Source: Rhodospirillales bacterium
Lineage (GTDB): Bacteria > Pseudomonadota > Alphaproteobacteria > Rhodospirillales > UBA2165
Assembly: GCA_028823885.1 (NCBI GenBank)
Contig: JAPPFK010000064.1
Coordinates: 1-33,284, forward strand
DNA length: 33,284 nt
Direction of reading: 5' to 3'
How positions within the stretch are numbered: the first letter of the stretch is position 1; the number at the start of each line of letters is the position of its first letter. The notes under the pieces are model-generated. The model had not been told where the DNA came from. It made no database searches and saw only the letters and a list, made by a program, of their open reading frames with translations. Shown piece after piece: positions 1-10,314 of the stretch. The position numbers were made by a program, and so were the translations under genes.

Positions 1-553
1 CCCATACCGGGGTAACCACCGACACCGTATCGTCGACGGCGTCGAATATGGCGATCACCGTCGGGCGGACAAATTGCCCGTCCGGCACGTCGATATGGGC
101 CGGGTTCTGGTCCGGAATGGCTTCGGCCAGGCGTACGGCGTCGTAGCCGAGATAGCCGAAGAGACCGGCGGCCATCGGCGGCATGCCCTCGGGCAAGTCT
201 ATACGGGATTCGGCGAGCAGCGAGCGGAACGAGGCCAAAGTTCCGTCCTCCGCGGCGACGGGACAAGGCTCGAACGCGCCCGCGTCATCAAGGGCTTGGC
301 GGTTGATTTCCGCCATATTCCCCCGGCAGCGCCAGATCAGGTCCGGGCGCAGCCCGACGAAGGAATAGCGGCCGCGAATGGCCCCACCCTCGACGGATTC
401 GAGCAGAAAGCTGTTGGGCTGACCCTGCGCCAACTTGATCATCGCTGAGACCGGCGTTTCCAGATCGGCAATCAGCCGGGTCGAAACGACCTGCGCCGGG
501 CCCCGGCGGAACGTCTCCGCAAACGTCGGGAAATCGGGCGTGAATTCGATCAC
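1..553 (-). CDS. trpE: Anthranilate synthase component I, N-terminal part (runs off the window)
   Basis: TrpE converts chorismate and ammonia (from TrpG) to anthranilate, the first step of tryptophan synthesis. Only the first ~184 codons are present; the gene continues past base 1. The translated N-terminus carries the conserved TrpE segments SAMIKLA, NSFLLESVEGG, GRYSFVGL and GLFGYLGYDAVRL, which belong to the N-terminal domain that binds feedback tryptophan. The start chosen is GTG at 553-551, because it overlaps the ppiD stop as GTGA and gives the family's usual N-terminus. No strong Shine-Dalgarno sequence precedes it, so translation is probably coupled to ppiD. The ppiD-trpE pairing is common in alphaproteobacteria. 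The catalytic C-terminal chorismate-binding domain lies outside the window, so activity cannot be judged. Confidence 0.9.
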   Translation of the reverse strand, partial: MIEFTPDFPTFAETFRRGPAQVVSTRLIADLETPVSAMIKLAQGQPNSFLLESVEGGAIRGRYSFVGLRPDLIWRCRGNMAEINRQALDDAGAFEPCPVAAEDGTLASFRSLLAESRIDLPEGMPPMAAGLFGYLGYDAVRLAEAIPDQNPAHIDVPDGQFVRPTVIAIFDAVDDTVSVVTPVW

Positions 554-2448
554 TGCTGATAGGATTGTTCGAGGCTGGCCCGATTGACCGTCACTCCGTG
601 ACGTTGGCGGAGCGCCTGAGTGAATTGGGCCGTCAGATCGGCGCCGATATCGCCGGCGATCTGGCCTCGGACGGCACTCAAGCCATCCCGGTCGGCGGAG
701 GGAACGGCGGCGACGACATCCTTCAGGCGGGCAACGTAGTGCGCGCCGTCGCCCGCCGCCGTGACCACGCCGCCCCGGCCGGCGCCGAACAGCTCGGTAA
801 TCAGTTGGCCGGGCAGGGGTTTGTCCAGGCCGTGGCCCGTGCGAAGAAAAGGCTTGGTCTCCGAAATCTCGACGCCTCGCAGGTTGCTCAATTCGGCTAG
901 CGTGACACCGCTTTTGAGACGCGCGACGAGATCTTCGGCGCGTTTTCGGGTCGCCTTGGCGCGCGCCGCGTCCTTCCAGGCCGCGACAACGCGGTCGCGG
1001 ATGCTGTCCAACGGCCGCAATGTCGGCGGCGTCACACGGTCCACCCGGAGGATGAAATAGCCGTTCTCGCCGAGGTCGTTCAGGGCGCTCTCCTGGCCTT
1101 GCTCGGTTTCGAACGCGGCCCGGAGGATCGGGCCTTGAGAGTCGATACCCGCCACCGGCTGGCCCTGGGGGTCGGTGCCTGCCGCAGACAGCGCACCGAT
1201 CTTGCGGACATTGATATTCAATTGGCGCGCCGCCTCTTCGATGCTGGCCCCGCCGCCGAGTACGTCTTCGAACCGGTTGGCCAGCCCGAACAGTTCATCA
1301 ACCGCCTTGTCTTCGGCAAGCACGCGGCGGACCTCGTCCCGCACCTCGCTCAACGGCTGGACGGTCGCCTCCTGAACCTCGCCGACGCGGATAATGTGCC
1401 AACCCAAATCGGTCTTGATGGGCTGGCTGACGGCTCCCGTATCCAGGGCGAAGGCCGCATCAGCCAATTCGGGCAACGGCACCTGATCGCGGCTCAACAG
1501 TCCAAGATCGGTATCGGCAGGCCTCAGCCCCGCAACCTCCTCGGCAACCTTGGCGAAATCCTCACCGAGGGAAAGTTTGGTGTAGGCGTCACGAACCTTA
1601 GATTCGTCCCCCACGAGGATTTGCCGGAGTTCCCGCCGGGCCGGCGTCGAGTACCGGGCGATCCGGGCCTGGTATTCTTCCTCGATGGCCTCATCGGTTA
1701 CATCGATTTCGTCGAGAATATCCTCGGTCTTCAGTTCTGCCAGGGTCAGCGCGCGGTACTCCGGCGCGGTGAACCGGGCGGCGTTTCGCCGATGAAATTC
1801 CTGGAGTGCGGCCGAATCCGGTGCACCGACGTTCCTGACCGCGGAGTTGTCCAACCGGACAACCTCGGCGACCCGCCGTTGGTTCCGGTAGCGATACACT
1901 TGATTCACCATGGTCGAGGGCAGCGCCTCCCCGGCATCGAGGCTGCTCAGGTATTGCTGCCGGAGGAGCGTGTTGCGCAGCAGGGCGACGTAACCGGCCT
2001 CGGTAAGACCGTTGCTGCGGAGGGCCTGGTCAAAGGCGACGCGGTTGAACGCTCCCTGCGGTGTCCGGAAGCGCTCGTCCGATTGGATGTTGGCGCGGAC
2101 CACGTCGTCACTGATCAGAAGACCGAGATCGCTCGCGCCGATGGTAAGGAGATCGCGCTGGACGATGTTTTCGAGGGCGGCGTCCAACAGTCCCATTTCC
2201 CGGGCCTGGGTCGCGTCTATTTCGGTGCCGAGGAGCTGGCGGAATCGCCGGATCTGCTGCGAGACCTCGCGGCCCACTTCGTACCGGGTGATGTCGTGGT
2301 CGCCGACCGTGGCGACAATCTGGCTGGCGGCTTGCCGGGCGCCCGGAAGATGATCGCCGATACCCCAGATGCCGAAGCTGAGAATCAGAATGCCGAACAG
2401 GATATAGGTGGCGATTTTCAGGACTTTTTGCTTAAAGACATTCAACAT
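550..2448 (-). CDS. ppiD: Periplasmic peptidyl-prolyl isomerase / folding chaperone PpiD (SurA_N plus parvulin domain)
   Basis: A 632-residue inner-membrane-anchored chaperone. Residues 1-11 are cytoplasmic and 12-30 form one transmembrane anchor. A SurA-type N-terminal chaperone region follows. A parvulin (PpiC-type) domain spans about residues 265-358, beginning near RRELRQILV and ending at GWHIIRVGEV, with the typical LGLLSRDQ segment. A further PPIase-like, degenerate C-terminal region follows. PpiD assists folding of newly exported periplasmic and outer-membrane proteins near the Sec translocon. The reading frame stays open upstream to 2580, but the ATG at 2448 is preferred: it gives the family's N-terminus directly before the membrane anchor, and the best promoter (2512-2540) lies inside the longer version. 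The stop overlaps the trpE start by four bases. Confidence 0.93.
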   Translation of the reverse strand: MLNVFKQKVLKIATYILFGILILSFGIWGIGDHLPGARQAASQIVATVGDHDITRYEVGREVSQQIRRFRQLLGTEIDATQAREMGLLDAALENIVQRDLLTIGASDLGLLISDDVVRANIQSDERFRTPQGAFNRVAFDQALRSNGLTEAGYVALLRNTLLRQQYLSSLDAGEALPSTMVNQVYRYRNQRRVAEVVRLDNSAVRNVGAPDSAALQEFHRRNAARFTAPEYRALTLAELKTEDILDEIDVTDEAIEEEYQARIARYSTPARRELRQILVGDESKVRDAYTKLSLGEDFAKVAEEVAGLRPADTDLGLLSRDQVPLPELADAAFALDTGAVSQPIKTDLGWHIIRVGEVQEATVQPLSEVRDEVRRVLAEDKAVDELFGLANRFEDVLGGGASIEEAARQLNINVRKIGALSAAGTDPQGQPVAGIDSQGPILRAAFETEQGQESALNDLGENGYFILRVDRVTPPTLRPLDSIRDRVVAAWKDAARAKATRKRAEDLVARLKSGVTLAELSNLRGVEISETKPFLRTGHGLDKPLPGQLITELFGAGRGGVVTAAGDGAHYVARLKDVVAAVPSADRDGLSAVRGQIAGDIGADLTAQFTQALRQRHGVTVNRASLEQSYQQ

Positions 2449-2511
2449 GACCCAGGTCCGCTGACGAGTTGAAACGATGGGGATTGTACCACCCCGCGCC
2501 GGAGCGGCGGC

Positions 2512-2540
2512 ATCATAAGAGTATGACCCCGGGCAATCAA
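2512..2540 (-). promoter_or_regulatory. Sigma-70-like promoter for ppiD-trpE
   Basis: On the minus strand TTGATT (2540-2535), a spacer of exactly 17 bases, then TATGAT (2517-2512). These match the -35 at four of six positions and the -10 at five of six. The predicted transcript start is near 2505, giving a leader of about 57 bases before the ppiD ATG at 2448. It supports the shorter ppiD start. Found by eye, not by a scored search. Confidence 0.55.
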
Positions 2541-2627
2541 CTTCGGCCTCGGTCAATCGGGTTGCCCGGTTTCGGTACACCGGCTACCGTCAATTGACAG
2601 TAAAGGTGTATTGGCGAACTTAGACGG

Positions 2628-3617
2628 ATGAAGAACGGATTTGGTCTGGCGCTTATCGGTCTTTGCATCGCCACCTCGGCACCGGCGGCGGAATTCAAGT
2701 TCATCGCCCTTGGCGATTTGCCCTACGGCCCGCCGGCAAAGGTCTATCCGCCTTTCGAGCGGCTGATCGCCGAAATCAACGCGAAAGCTCCGGCGTTTAC
2801 GCTGCATATCGGCGACACCAAATCCGGGTCCACCCCATGCGCCGATCAAATGCTTCTCGACCAAAAAAGATTCATGAACGCCTTCGAGACTGCGGTGGTC
2901 TACACGCCCGGCGACAACGAATGGACGGACTGCCACCGTTTGAAGGCAGGCCGGTTCGATCCGATCGAGCGGCTGAGTTTTATTCGGCGCACCTATTTCG
3001 ATAGGCCGATGAGCCTTGGGAAATCACCGATTCCAATCGAGCGCCAGTCCGACCTCATGCCCGCTCATACCCGCTACGTCGAGAACAGCCGGTTCAGCCG
3101 GGACGGCGTTTGGTTCGTTCTGGCCCATGTGGTTGGGTCCAACAACAATAACCGAACACTCGCAAATGTCAGGCCCGGCAATCCTGCAAATGCCGCAGCG
3201 GTTTTGGAGTTCGAAGCACGGAACAAGGCAAACGTCGCGTGGCTCGAGGACGGGTTCGACAAGGCGGTAACCGCCGGCGCCGCGGCGATGGTCGTTGCCA
3301 TTCATGCCAATATTTTCGATTACGGGAGTCTCGACAAGAAGACCGAGAAGTTCACCGAGGGGATCGGCTTCAGCCGCTTCGGCGAACTCCTCGTTCGTCG
3401 CGCCGCCGAATACGAGAAGCCAGTCCTGCTGATCTTCGGTGACAGCCACAACTTCCGGATTTTCCACCCGTTCCCCCGGCGGGCGCCGAATGTCACGGCG
3501 CTGGAAGTCTATGGTGCAGCGCATATGCACGCCGTGGAGGTCTCGGTGGACACGAATGAAGATGCCGTGTTCGGGTTCAAGTCGATCTTCAACCCGGCCT
3601 TGAAGCGCGGCAAGTAG
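2628..3617 (+). CDS. Secreted metallophosphoesterase-like protein of unknown substrate
   Basis: A 329-residue protein with a clear signal peptide (Lys-Asn, hydrophobic stretch, cleavage likely after APAA at about residue 21), so it is probably periplasmic. Metal-binding motifs resemble the calcineurin-like fold in order: ALGDLPYG, HIGDTKSG, PGDNEW, AIHANIF and FGDSHNF. The first motif lacks the usual histidine two residues after the aspartate, and the GNH motif reads GDN. The family is therefore divergent, and the substrate cannot be named. It stands alone between the divergently transcribed ppiD and the downstream tpiA. A TTGACA (2594-2599) sits just upstream, but no good -10 follows. The Shine-Dalgarno sequence is weak. 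The fold call is moderate; the enzymatic role is an inference. Confidence 0.7.
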   Translation: MKNGFGLALIGLCIATSAPAAEFKFIALGDLPYGPPAKVYPPFERLIAEINAKAPAFTLHIGDTKSGSTPCADQMLLDQKRFMNAFETAVVYTPGDNEWTDCHRLKAGRFDPIERLSFIRRTYFDRPMSLGKSPIPIERQSDLMPAHTRYVENSRFSRDGVWFVLAHVVGSNNNNRTLANVRPGNPANAAAVLEFEARNKANVAWLEDGFDKAVTAGAAAMVVAIHANIFDYGSLDKKTEKFTEGIGFSRFGELLVRRAAEYEKPVLLIFGDSHNFRIFHPFPRRAPNVTALEVYGAAHMHAVEVSVDTNEDAVFGFKSIFNPALKRGK

Positions 3618-3713
3618 CATGGCGTTGCGGGCGCTGGACTCGGACGCCAAAAATGCTACACAAGCAGCACCGCACCCGCGTCCCAGCCATTGCCCCTGAC
3701 GAACTCTCGAACC

Positions 3714-4478
3714 ATGTCCCGACGCCCCCTGATTGCCGGAAACTGGAAAATGAACGGTCTCGCCGACGATGCCCGGACGTTGGCCCGTGGGGTTCGCGAT
3801 GGCGCCGCCGACGCCGGCGGGCGTTGCGAGCTTCTTGTTTGCCCGCCCGCAACGGCGATCGCCGCCGCGGCCGATGAACTTGCGGGATCATCCGTCGCCG
3901 TCGGCGGTCAGGACTGCCATGTTGCCGGGAGCGGGGCGCATACCGGCGACATCAGCGCGGCCATGCTGAGGGACTTGGGCTGTTCCTACGTCATTGTGGG
4001 ACATTCGGAGCGCCGCACCGATCACGGGGAGAGGGATGCGCTGGTTCATGACAAGGCCGTGACCGCCCGTGCCGCCGGTCTGGTGCCCATCATCTGCATC
4101 GGCGAAACGGAACAGGAGAGGGATGACGGCAGGACGCGGGATGTGGTCCTCGGTCAGTTGTCCGGCTCGTGCCCCAAGGACCTCGGCGGGTCCGACGTGG
4201 TGATCGCCTATGAACCGGTCTGGGCGATCGGCACCGGCCGCACGCCGACAATCGTGGAGGTTCGGGAGGCGCATGCCGCCATCCGGAACGGATTGGCGTC
4301 CCATCTCGGCGCCGAGGCGGCCGGCCGGGTCCGGCTTCTTTATGGCGGCTCCATGAAACCGGACAATGCCGAAAGCCTGCTGGCGCTGCCCGACGTGGAC
4401 GGCGGCCTGATCGGCGGCGCAAGTTTGAAAGCGGAGGACTTTCTGGCCATTGCGGGCGCGGTCCGTCCGGCCAGCTAG
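3714..4478 (+). CDS. tpiA: Triosephosphate isomerase
   Basis: A 254-residue enzyme interconverting dihydroxyacetone phosphate and glyceraldehyde 3-phosphate in glycolysis and gluconeogenesis. Catalytic features are all visible: Asn10 and Lys12 in GNWKMN, the electrophile His97 in VGHSERR, and the base Glu167 in AYEPVWAIGTG, followed by the mobile loop. The phosphate-binding YGGSMKPDN and IGGASL segments are also present. Length matches the family. The ATG at 3714 is chosen over an in-frame TTG at 3690 because it starts two to three residues before the first beta strand, as in other TpiA proteins. secG follows after 92 bases, an order seen in many proteobacteria. Confidence 0.96.
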   Translation: MSRRPLIAGNWKMNGLADDARTLARGVRDGAADAGGRCELLVCPPATAIAAAADELAGSSVAVGGQDCHVAGSGAHTGDISAAMLRDLGCSYVIVGHSERRTDHGERDALVHDKAVTARAAGLVPIICIGETEQERDDGRTRDVVLGQLSGSCPKDLGGSDVVIAYEPVWAIGTGRTPTIVEVREAHAAIRNGLASHLGAEAAGRVRLLYGGSMKPDNAESLLALPDVDGGLIGGASLKAEDFLAIAGAVRPAS

Positions 4479-4546
4479 TTTGGCAACTTGATACTGGCCA
4501 AGCCGCTTCGGAAGGTCTAAAAGACGCGCCTCATTCCGAGAGGAGC

Positions 4547-4567
4547 CCTAGAGGAAGCCTAGAGGAA
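4547..4567 (+). promoter_or_regulatory. Tandem Shine-Dalgarno-like repeat before secG
   Basis: CCTAGAGGAA occurs twice with an 11-base period (4547-4556 and 4558-4567). The second copy places GAGG five bases before the secG ATG at 4571; the first lies 11 bases further upstream. Only the proximal copy is at normal ribosome-binding spacing. Confidence 0.5.
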
Positions 4568-4570
4568 TCC

Positions 4571-4942
4571 ATGGTAGCCGTACTCACTGTTGTTTTGGTC
4601 TTGCTGGCCCTGACCCTGATCGGCCTCGTCATGCTGCAGCAAAGCGAGGGCGGCGGCCTGGGCATTGGCGGCGGCGGAAGCGGCGGCGGCATGGGCGGCT
4701 TCATGACCAGCCGGTCGACGGCCAACCTGTTGACCCGTGCGACGGCTGTTGTCGCGGCGGCGTTCATGGTGGTCAGCCTGGCCTTGGCGATTATCGCCAA
4801 CGAACGGAGCCGCGGCGCGCCGGGGTCCATTCTCGACGGCGGCGCGCCGGCGGGTCAGCAATCGCCCCAGGGACCCATGAATGCGCCAGCCACCCCATCG
4901 GTGCCGAGCGTCCCCTCCGTACCGACGACACCGGCCCGATAG
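4571..4942 (+). CDS. secG: Preprotein translocase subunit SecG
   Basis: A 123-residue inner-membrane protein of the SecYEG channel, which stimulates SecA-driven export. It has two transmembrane helices, about residues 2-22 and 54-77. The cytoplasmic loop between them has the family's LMLQQSEGGGLG-type segment, a run of glycines, and the SRSTANLLTRAT motif. The C-terminal tail is Ala/Pro/Ser-rich (three VPS-like units near the end) and longer than in E. coli, as is usual for alphaproteobacterial SecG. It lies between tpiA and pyrG, its normal location. A small hairpin (CGCCC, loop, GGGCG at 4950-4964) follows the stop, but it lacks a T tract. Confidence 0.93.
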   Translation: MVAVLTVVLVLLALTLIGLVMLQQSEGGGLGIGGGGSGGGMGGFMTSRSTANLLTRATAVVAAAFMVVSLALAIIANERSRGAPGSILDGGAPAGQQSPQGPMNAPATPSVPSVPSVPTTPAR

Positions 4943-5027
4943 CCCCAGCCGCCCAAATCGGGCGCTGCATCCGGCCACAGTAAAAAAATTCGTTTTGGCG
5001 GCAGAAATACCGTCTCCGCTCTTCCTA

Positions 5028-6686
<1,659 letters not shown>

Positions 6687-6687
<1 letters not shown>

Positions 6688-6929
6688 TGGACCCGCGCTA
6701 CTGGTTTACCGCAAAGGAATATGGCTGGGGCTGGTCCCCCGCCACATGGGAGGGATGGACCGTTACCGGCGTATTCGTGCTCTCGGTGGTAGCCTGGGCG
6801 TTTGTCGCCCCGCCCAAGAAAAGCCTGAAAAAGTTCCTGTTTGGCGTTGGGGCCTGCGCCTTTGTCTTCATTGGAATTGCCTGGGCGACGGGCGAGCCGG
6901 CTGAATGGCGATGGGGCGCCAGTTCATGA
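6687..6929 (+). CDS. Small two-helix inner-membrane protein, function unknown
   Basis: An 80-residue protein with an aromatic N-terminus (WFTAKEYGWGW, then TWEGW) and two transmembrane segments at about residues 23-41 and 49-69, separated by a short basic loop (PPKKSLKKF). This resembles small uncharacterised proteobacterial membrane proteins with a WF-x-K-YGWGW N-terminus; I recall the motif but know no function. The ATG at 6687 overlaps the pyrG stop (TGATG), and its own stop overlaps the kdsA start (ATGA). Translation is therefore probably coupled on both sides. An in-frame GTG at 6684 is less likely. The membrane topology and tight coupling support a real gene. Confidence 0.75.
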
Positions 6930-7768
6930 CCGCACCCCGCCACATATCCGTCGCTGACGTGAAGCTGGGCAACGACCTGCCGCTCTCGATCATTGCCGGC
7001 CCGTGCGCGCTGGAGAGCCGCCAGCACGCCTTGGATATGTCGGGCCGGATCGCCGAGATCGGCAAAAATCTGGGTATCGGCATCATCTACAAGACTTCTT
7101 ACGACAAGGCCAACCGGACGAGCGTCCGGAGCGTGCGGGGCGTCGGGCTCGAAGACGCCATGCCCATCTTCCAGGAGGTTCGCGAAGCCTCGGGCCTGCC
7201 GGTGCTGACCGACATCCACGAGACCGGCCATTGCCGGCACATCGGCAATTCGGTGGACGTCCTGCAAATTCCCGCGTTCCTGTGCCGCCAGACCGATCTG
7301 CTGATCGCCGCCGGCGAAACGGGACTGCCCGTCAACATCAAGAAGGGACAGTTCCTCGCGCCTTGGGATATGGAAAACGTGGTCAAGAAGGTTGAGAGCA
7401 CCGGCAACGACAAGGTGATGGTCACCGAACGGGGCGCGAGCTTCGGCTACAACACGCTGGTGACCGACATGCGCTCCCTGCCGATCATGGCGCGGACCGG
7501 CGCGCCGGTGGTCATCGACGCAACCCATTCCGTGCAGCAACCGGGCGGCGAAGGGAATGCCTCCGGTGGCGACCGGCGGTTCGCCCCGGTGATCGCCCGG
7601 GCGGCCGTCGCCGTCGGCGTCGCGGCGGTGTTCATGGAGACCCACGAGGACCCGGACAGCGCGCCCAGCGACGGCCCCAACATGGTCAAACTCGACGACC
7701 TGCCGGGCATCATCGAGACCCTGATGGAGATCGATCGGATCGCCAAGGCGAAGCCGGTCGGCTATTGA
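6926..7768 (+). CDS. kdsA: 3-deoxy-8-phosphooctulonate synthase (Kdo-8-phosphate synthase), metal-dependent class
   Basis: A 280-residue enzyme that condenses phosphoenolpyruvate with arabinose 5-phosphate to Kdo-8-phosphate for the lipopolysaccharide inner core. Conserved segments include AGPCALES, YKTSYDKANRTS, NIKKGQFLAPWDM and TERGASFGYNTLVTDMR. The metal ligands known for the metal-dependent class all appear: Cys27 in AGPC, His in DATHSVQ, Glu in FMETHEDP, and Asp in PSDGPN. E. coli-type enzymes have Asn in place of the Cys. The start is taken at 6926, where ATG overlaps the preceding stop as ATGA and a GGGGCG lies upstream. An in-frame ATG at 6905 would add seven residues. Gene order pyrG-kdsA-eno is common, but here another gene separates kdsA from eno. 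Confidence 0.95.
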   Translation: MTAPRHISVADVKLGNDLPLSIIAGPCALESRQHALDMSGRIAEIGKNLGIGIIYKTSYDKANRTSVRSVRGVGLEDAMPIFQEVREASGLPVLTDIHETGHCRHIGNSVDVLQIPAFLCRQTDLLIAAGETGLPVNIKKGQFLAPWDMENVVKKVESTGNDKVMVTERGASFGYNTLVTDMRSLPIMARTGAPVVIDATHSVQQPGGEGNASGGDRRFAPVIARAAVAVGVAAVFMETHEDPDSAPSDGPNMVKLDDLPGIIETLMEIDRIAKAKPVGY

Positions 7769-7949
7769 TGTCTAAACACAGTTCGATATCCCGGAGCGGA
7801 AAGGCCAAAAATGTGCCGGGTTGGAGAACTCCACTGGATAGCCCGATATCAACCGCGGCAACGAGAATAAACGCTAGCCAATCCTTGACCTGGGCCACAC
7901 TCACGCCTCCCACCTGAGCTTGCCGTGGGGTATCCGAGAGCGAATGGCG

Positions 7950-8663
7950 CTAGAATAGCGGCAGGAAAATATAGTTGAACACATGCGCGGCGGAAGGGTT
8001 CTCGACCTGACGCGCATCCGTCAGGACATTGTCAACCAAGGCCATACTGCGGTAGCCATGGTGCTCGATTTTGTCGATTATCCCGCGCACAGGCTTCCCG
8101 GCGTGAGCTTCCTCGATTTCGATCAGCATGACCGGGCGGCTGCGAGCTATCAATTCAGAGGCCCCCTCGATCACTTGCGCCTCATGGCCTTCGACGTCGA
8201 TCTTGATGAACCCAACGTCGCCAAGGTCCAGAGAATCCATGCGCCGAACCGGGCATGACAGCTTAAGGTGCTCGCCTCCCTCTCTCGGCGGCGTCAAGCT
8301 TGCAAGCTGATTGGAAGTTACGCCACGCTTGTTTATCGGAACATGGAGCGTAGCGTCGCCGTCATAGCTTCCAACAGCGAAAGAATGAACGGTTAACCGT
8401 GATGACCGTATACGCCGGAGCCAAGGCAGCAGCGCCGGCCGCGGCTCGAATGCGTGAACCGCGGCGGCGAACTTGAGCAGTTCCCGCGTATAGCCGCCCT
8501 TGTTCGCTCCGATATCGACGGCAGTACGCTCGCGCGAGACCAAGAACGGTAAAAGGTCGAATTCCGGCTCCAAACGACGGAGCCGCCGACGCACGTCTCT
8601 GGCATGCCAGGACGGTGGGATCAGGTGATACTTGAGGCGCTCCCTGAGAGTTCTGCGATCCAT
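7950..8663 (-). CDS. FkbM-family SAM-dependent methyltransferase
   Basis: A 237-residue protein with the FkbM (Methyltransf_21) pattern: SAM-binding motif I as D50-IGANKGGYT, the acidic end of the next strand in AFEPRP, and the family hallmark FIKIDVEGHE at about 152-161, then PVMLIEIEE. FkbM enzymes usually O-methylate sugars or other small molecules, often in surface polysaccharide pathways; the substrate here is unknown. The start at 8663 is supported by GAGGAAGCG directly before the ATG; the frame continues upstream to 8714 without such a site. It lies on the opposite strand between kdsA and eno, with non-coding flanks of 181 and 302 bases. Sampled 60-base lines run at about 53-58% GC, against well over 60% in eno. 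This suggests later acquisition. Confidence 0.85.
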   Translation of the reverse strand: MDRRTLRERLKYHLIPPSWHARDVRRRLRRLEPEFDLLPFLVSRERTAVDIGANKGGYTRELLKFAAAVHAFEPRPALLPWLRRIRSSRLTVHSFAVGSYDGDATLHVPINKRGVTSNQLASLTPPREGGEHLKLSCPVRRMDSLDLGDVGFIKIDVEGHEAQVIEGASELIARSRPVMLIEIEEAHAGKPVRGIIDKIEHHGYRSMALVDNVLTDARQVENPSAAHVFNYIFLPLF

Positions 8664-10240
<1,577 letters not shown>

Positions 10241-10281
10241 CCAGCTAGGTCCTGTTTTCCTAAGCCAGAATGGTGGTGTAG

Positions 10282-10310
10282 GCTCGCCCCGCAAGTAACA
10301 AGGGGCGGGT
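10282..10310 (+). promoter_or_regulatory. Stem-loop covering the ribosome-binding site of the flavin monooxygenase gene
   Basis: Left arm 10282-10290 (GCTCGCCCC) and right arm 10302-10310 (GGGGCGGGT) pair over nine positions, with two G-U pairs, around an 11-base loop. The right arm contains the purine-rich GGGGCGGG that serves as Shine-Dalgarno for the ATG at 10315. Only three T residues follow, so it is a poor intrinsic terminator for eno but could mask ribosome binding. Confidence 0.5.
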
Positions 10311-10314
10311 TTCC

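Noticed and set aside
1099..2472. 457-codon plus-strand open frame opposite ppiD
   Set aside because: Antisense shadow; no recognisable domain or ribosome-binding site, and the minus strand carries a clear PpiD.
2449..2580. Upstream extension of ppiD by 44 codons
   Set aside because: It would put a polar stretch ahead of the membrane anchor, and the best promoter lies inside it.
4950..4964. Hairpin CGCCC-AAATC-GGGCG after secG considered as a terminator
   Set aside because: Only five base pairs, and the run of A/T lies about 17 bases further on, so it does not form an intrinsic terminator.
7710..7913. Small minus-strand frame of 67 codons downstream of the FkbM gene
   Set aside because: Starts with GTG, overlaps the 3' end of kdsA in antisense and matches nothing I recognise. 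A gene remnant is possible but not supportable.
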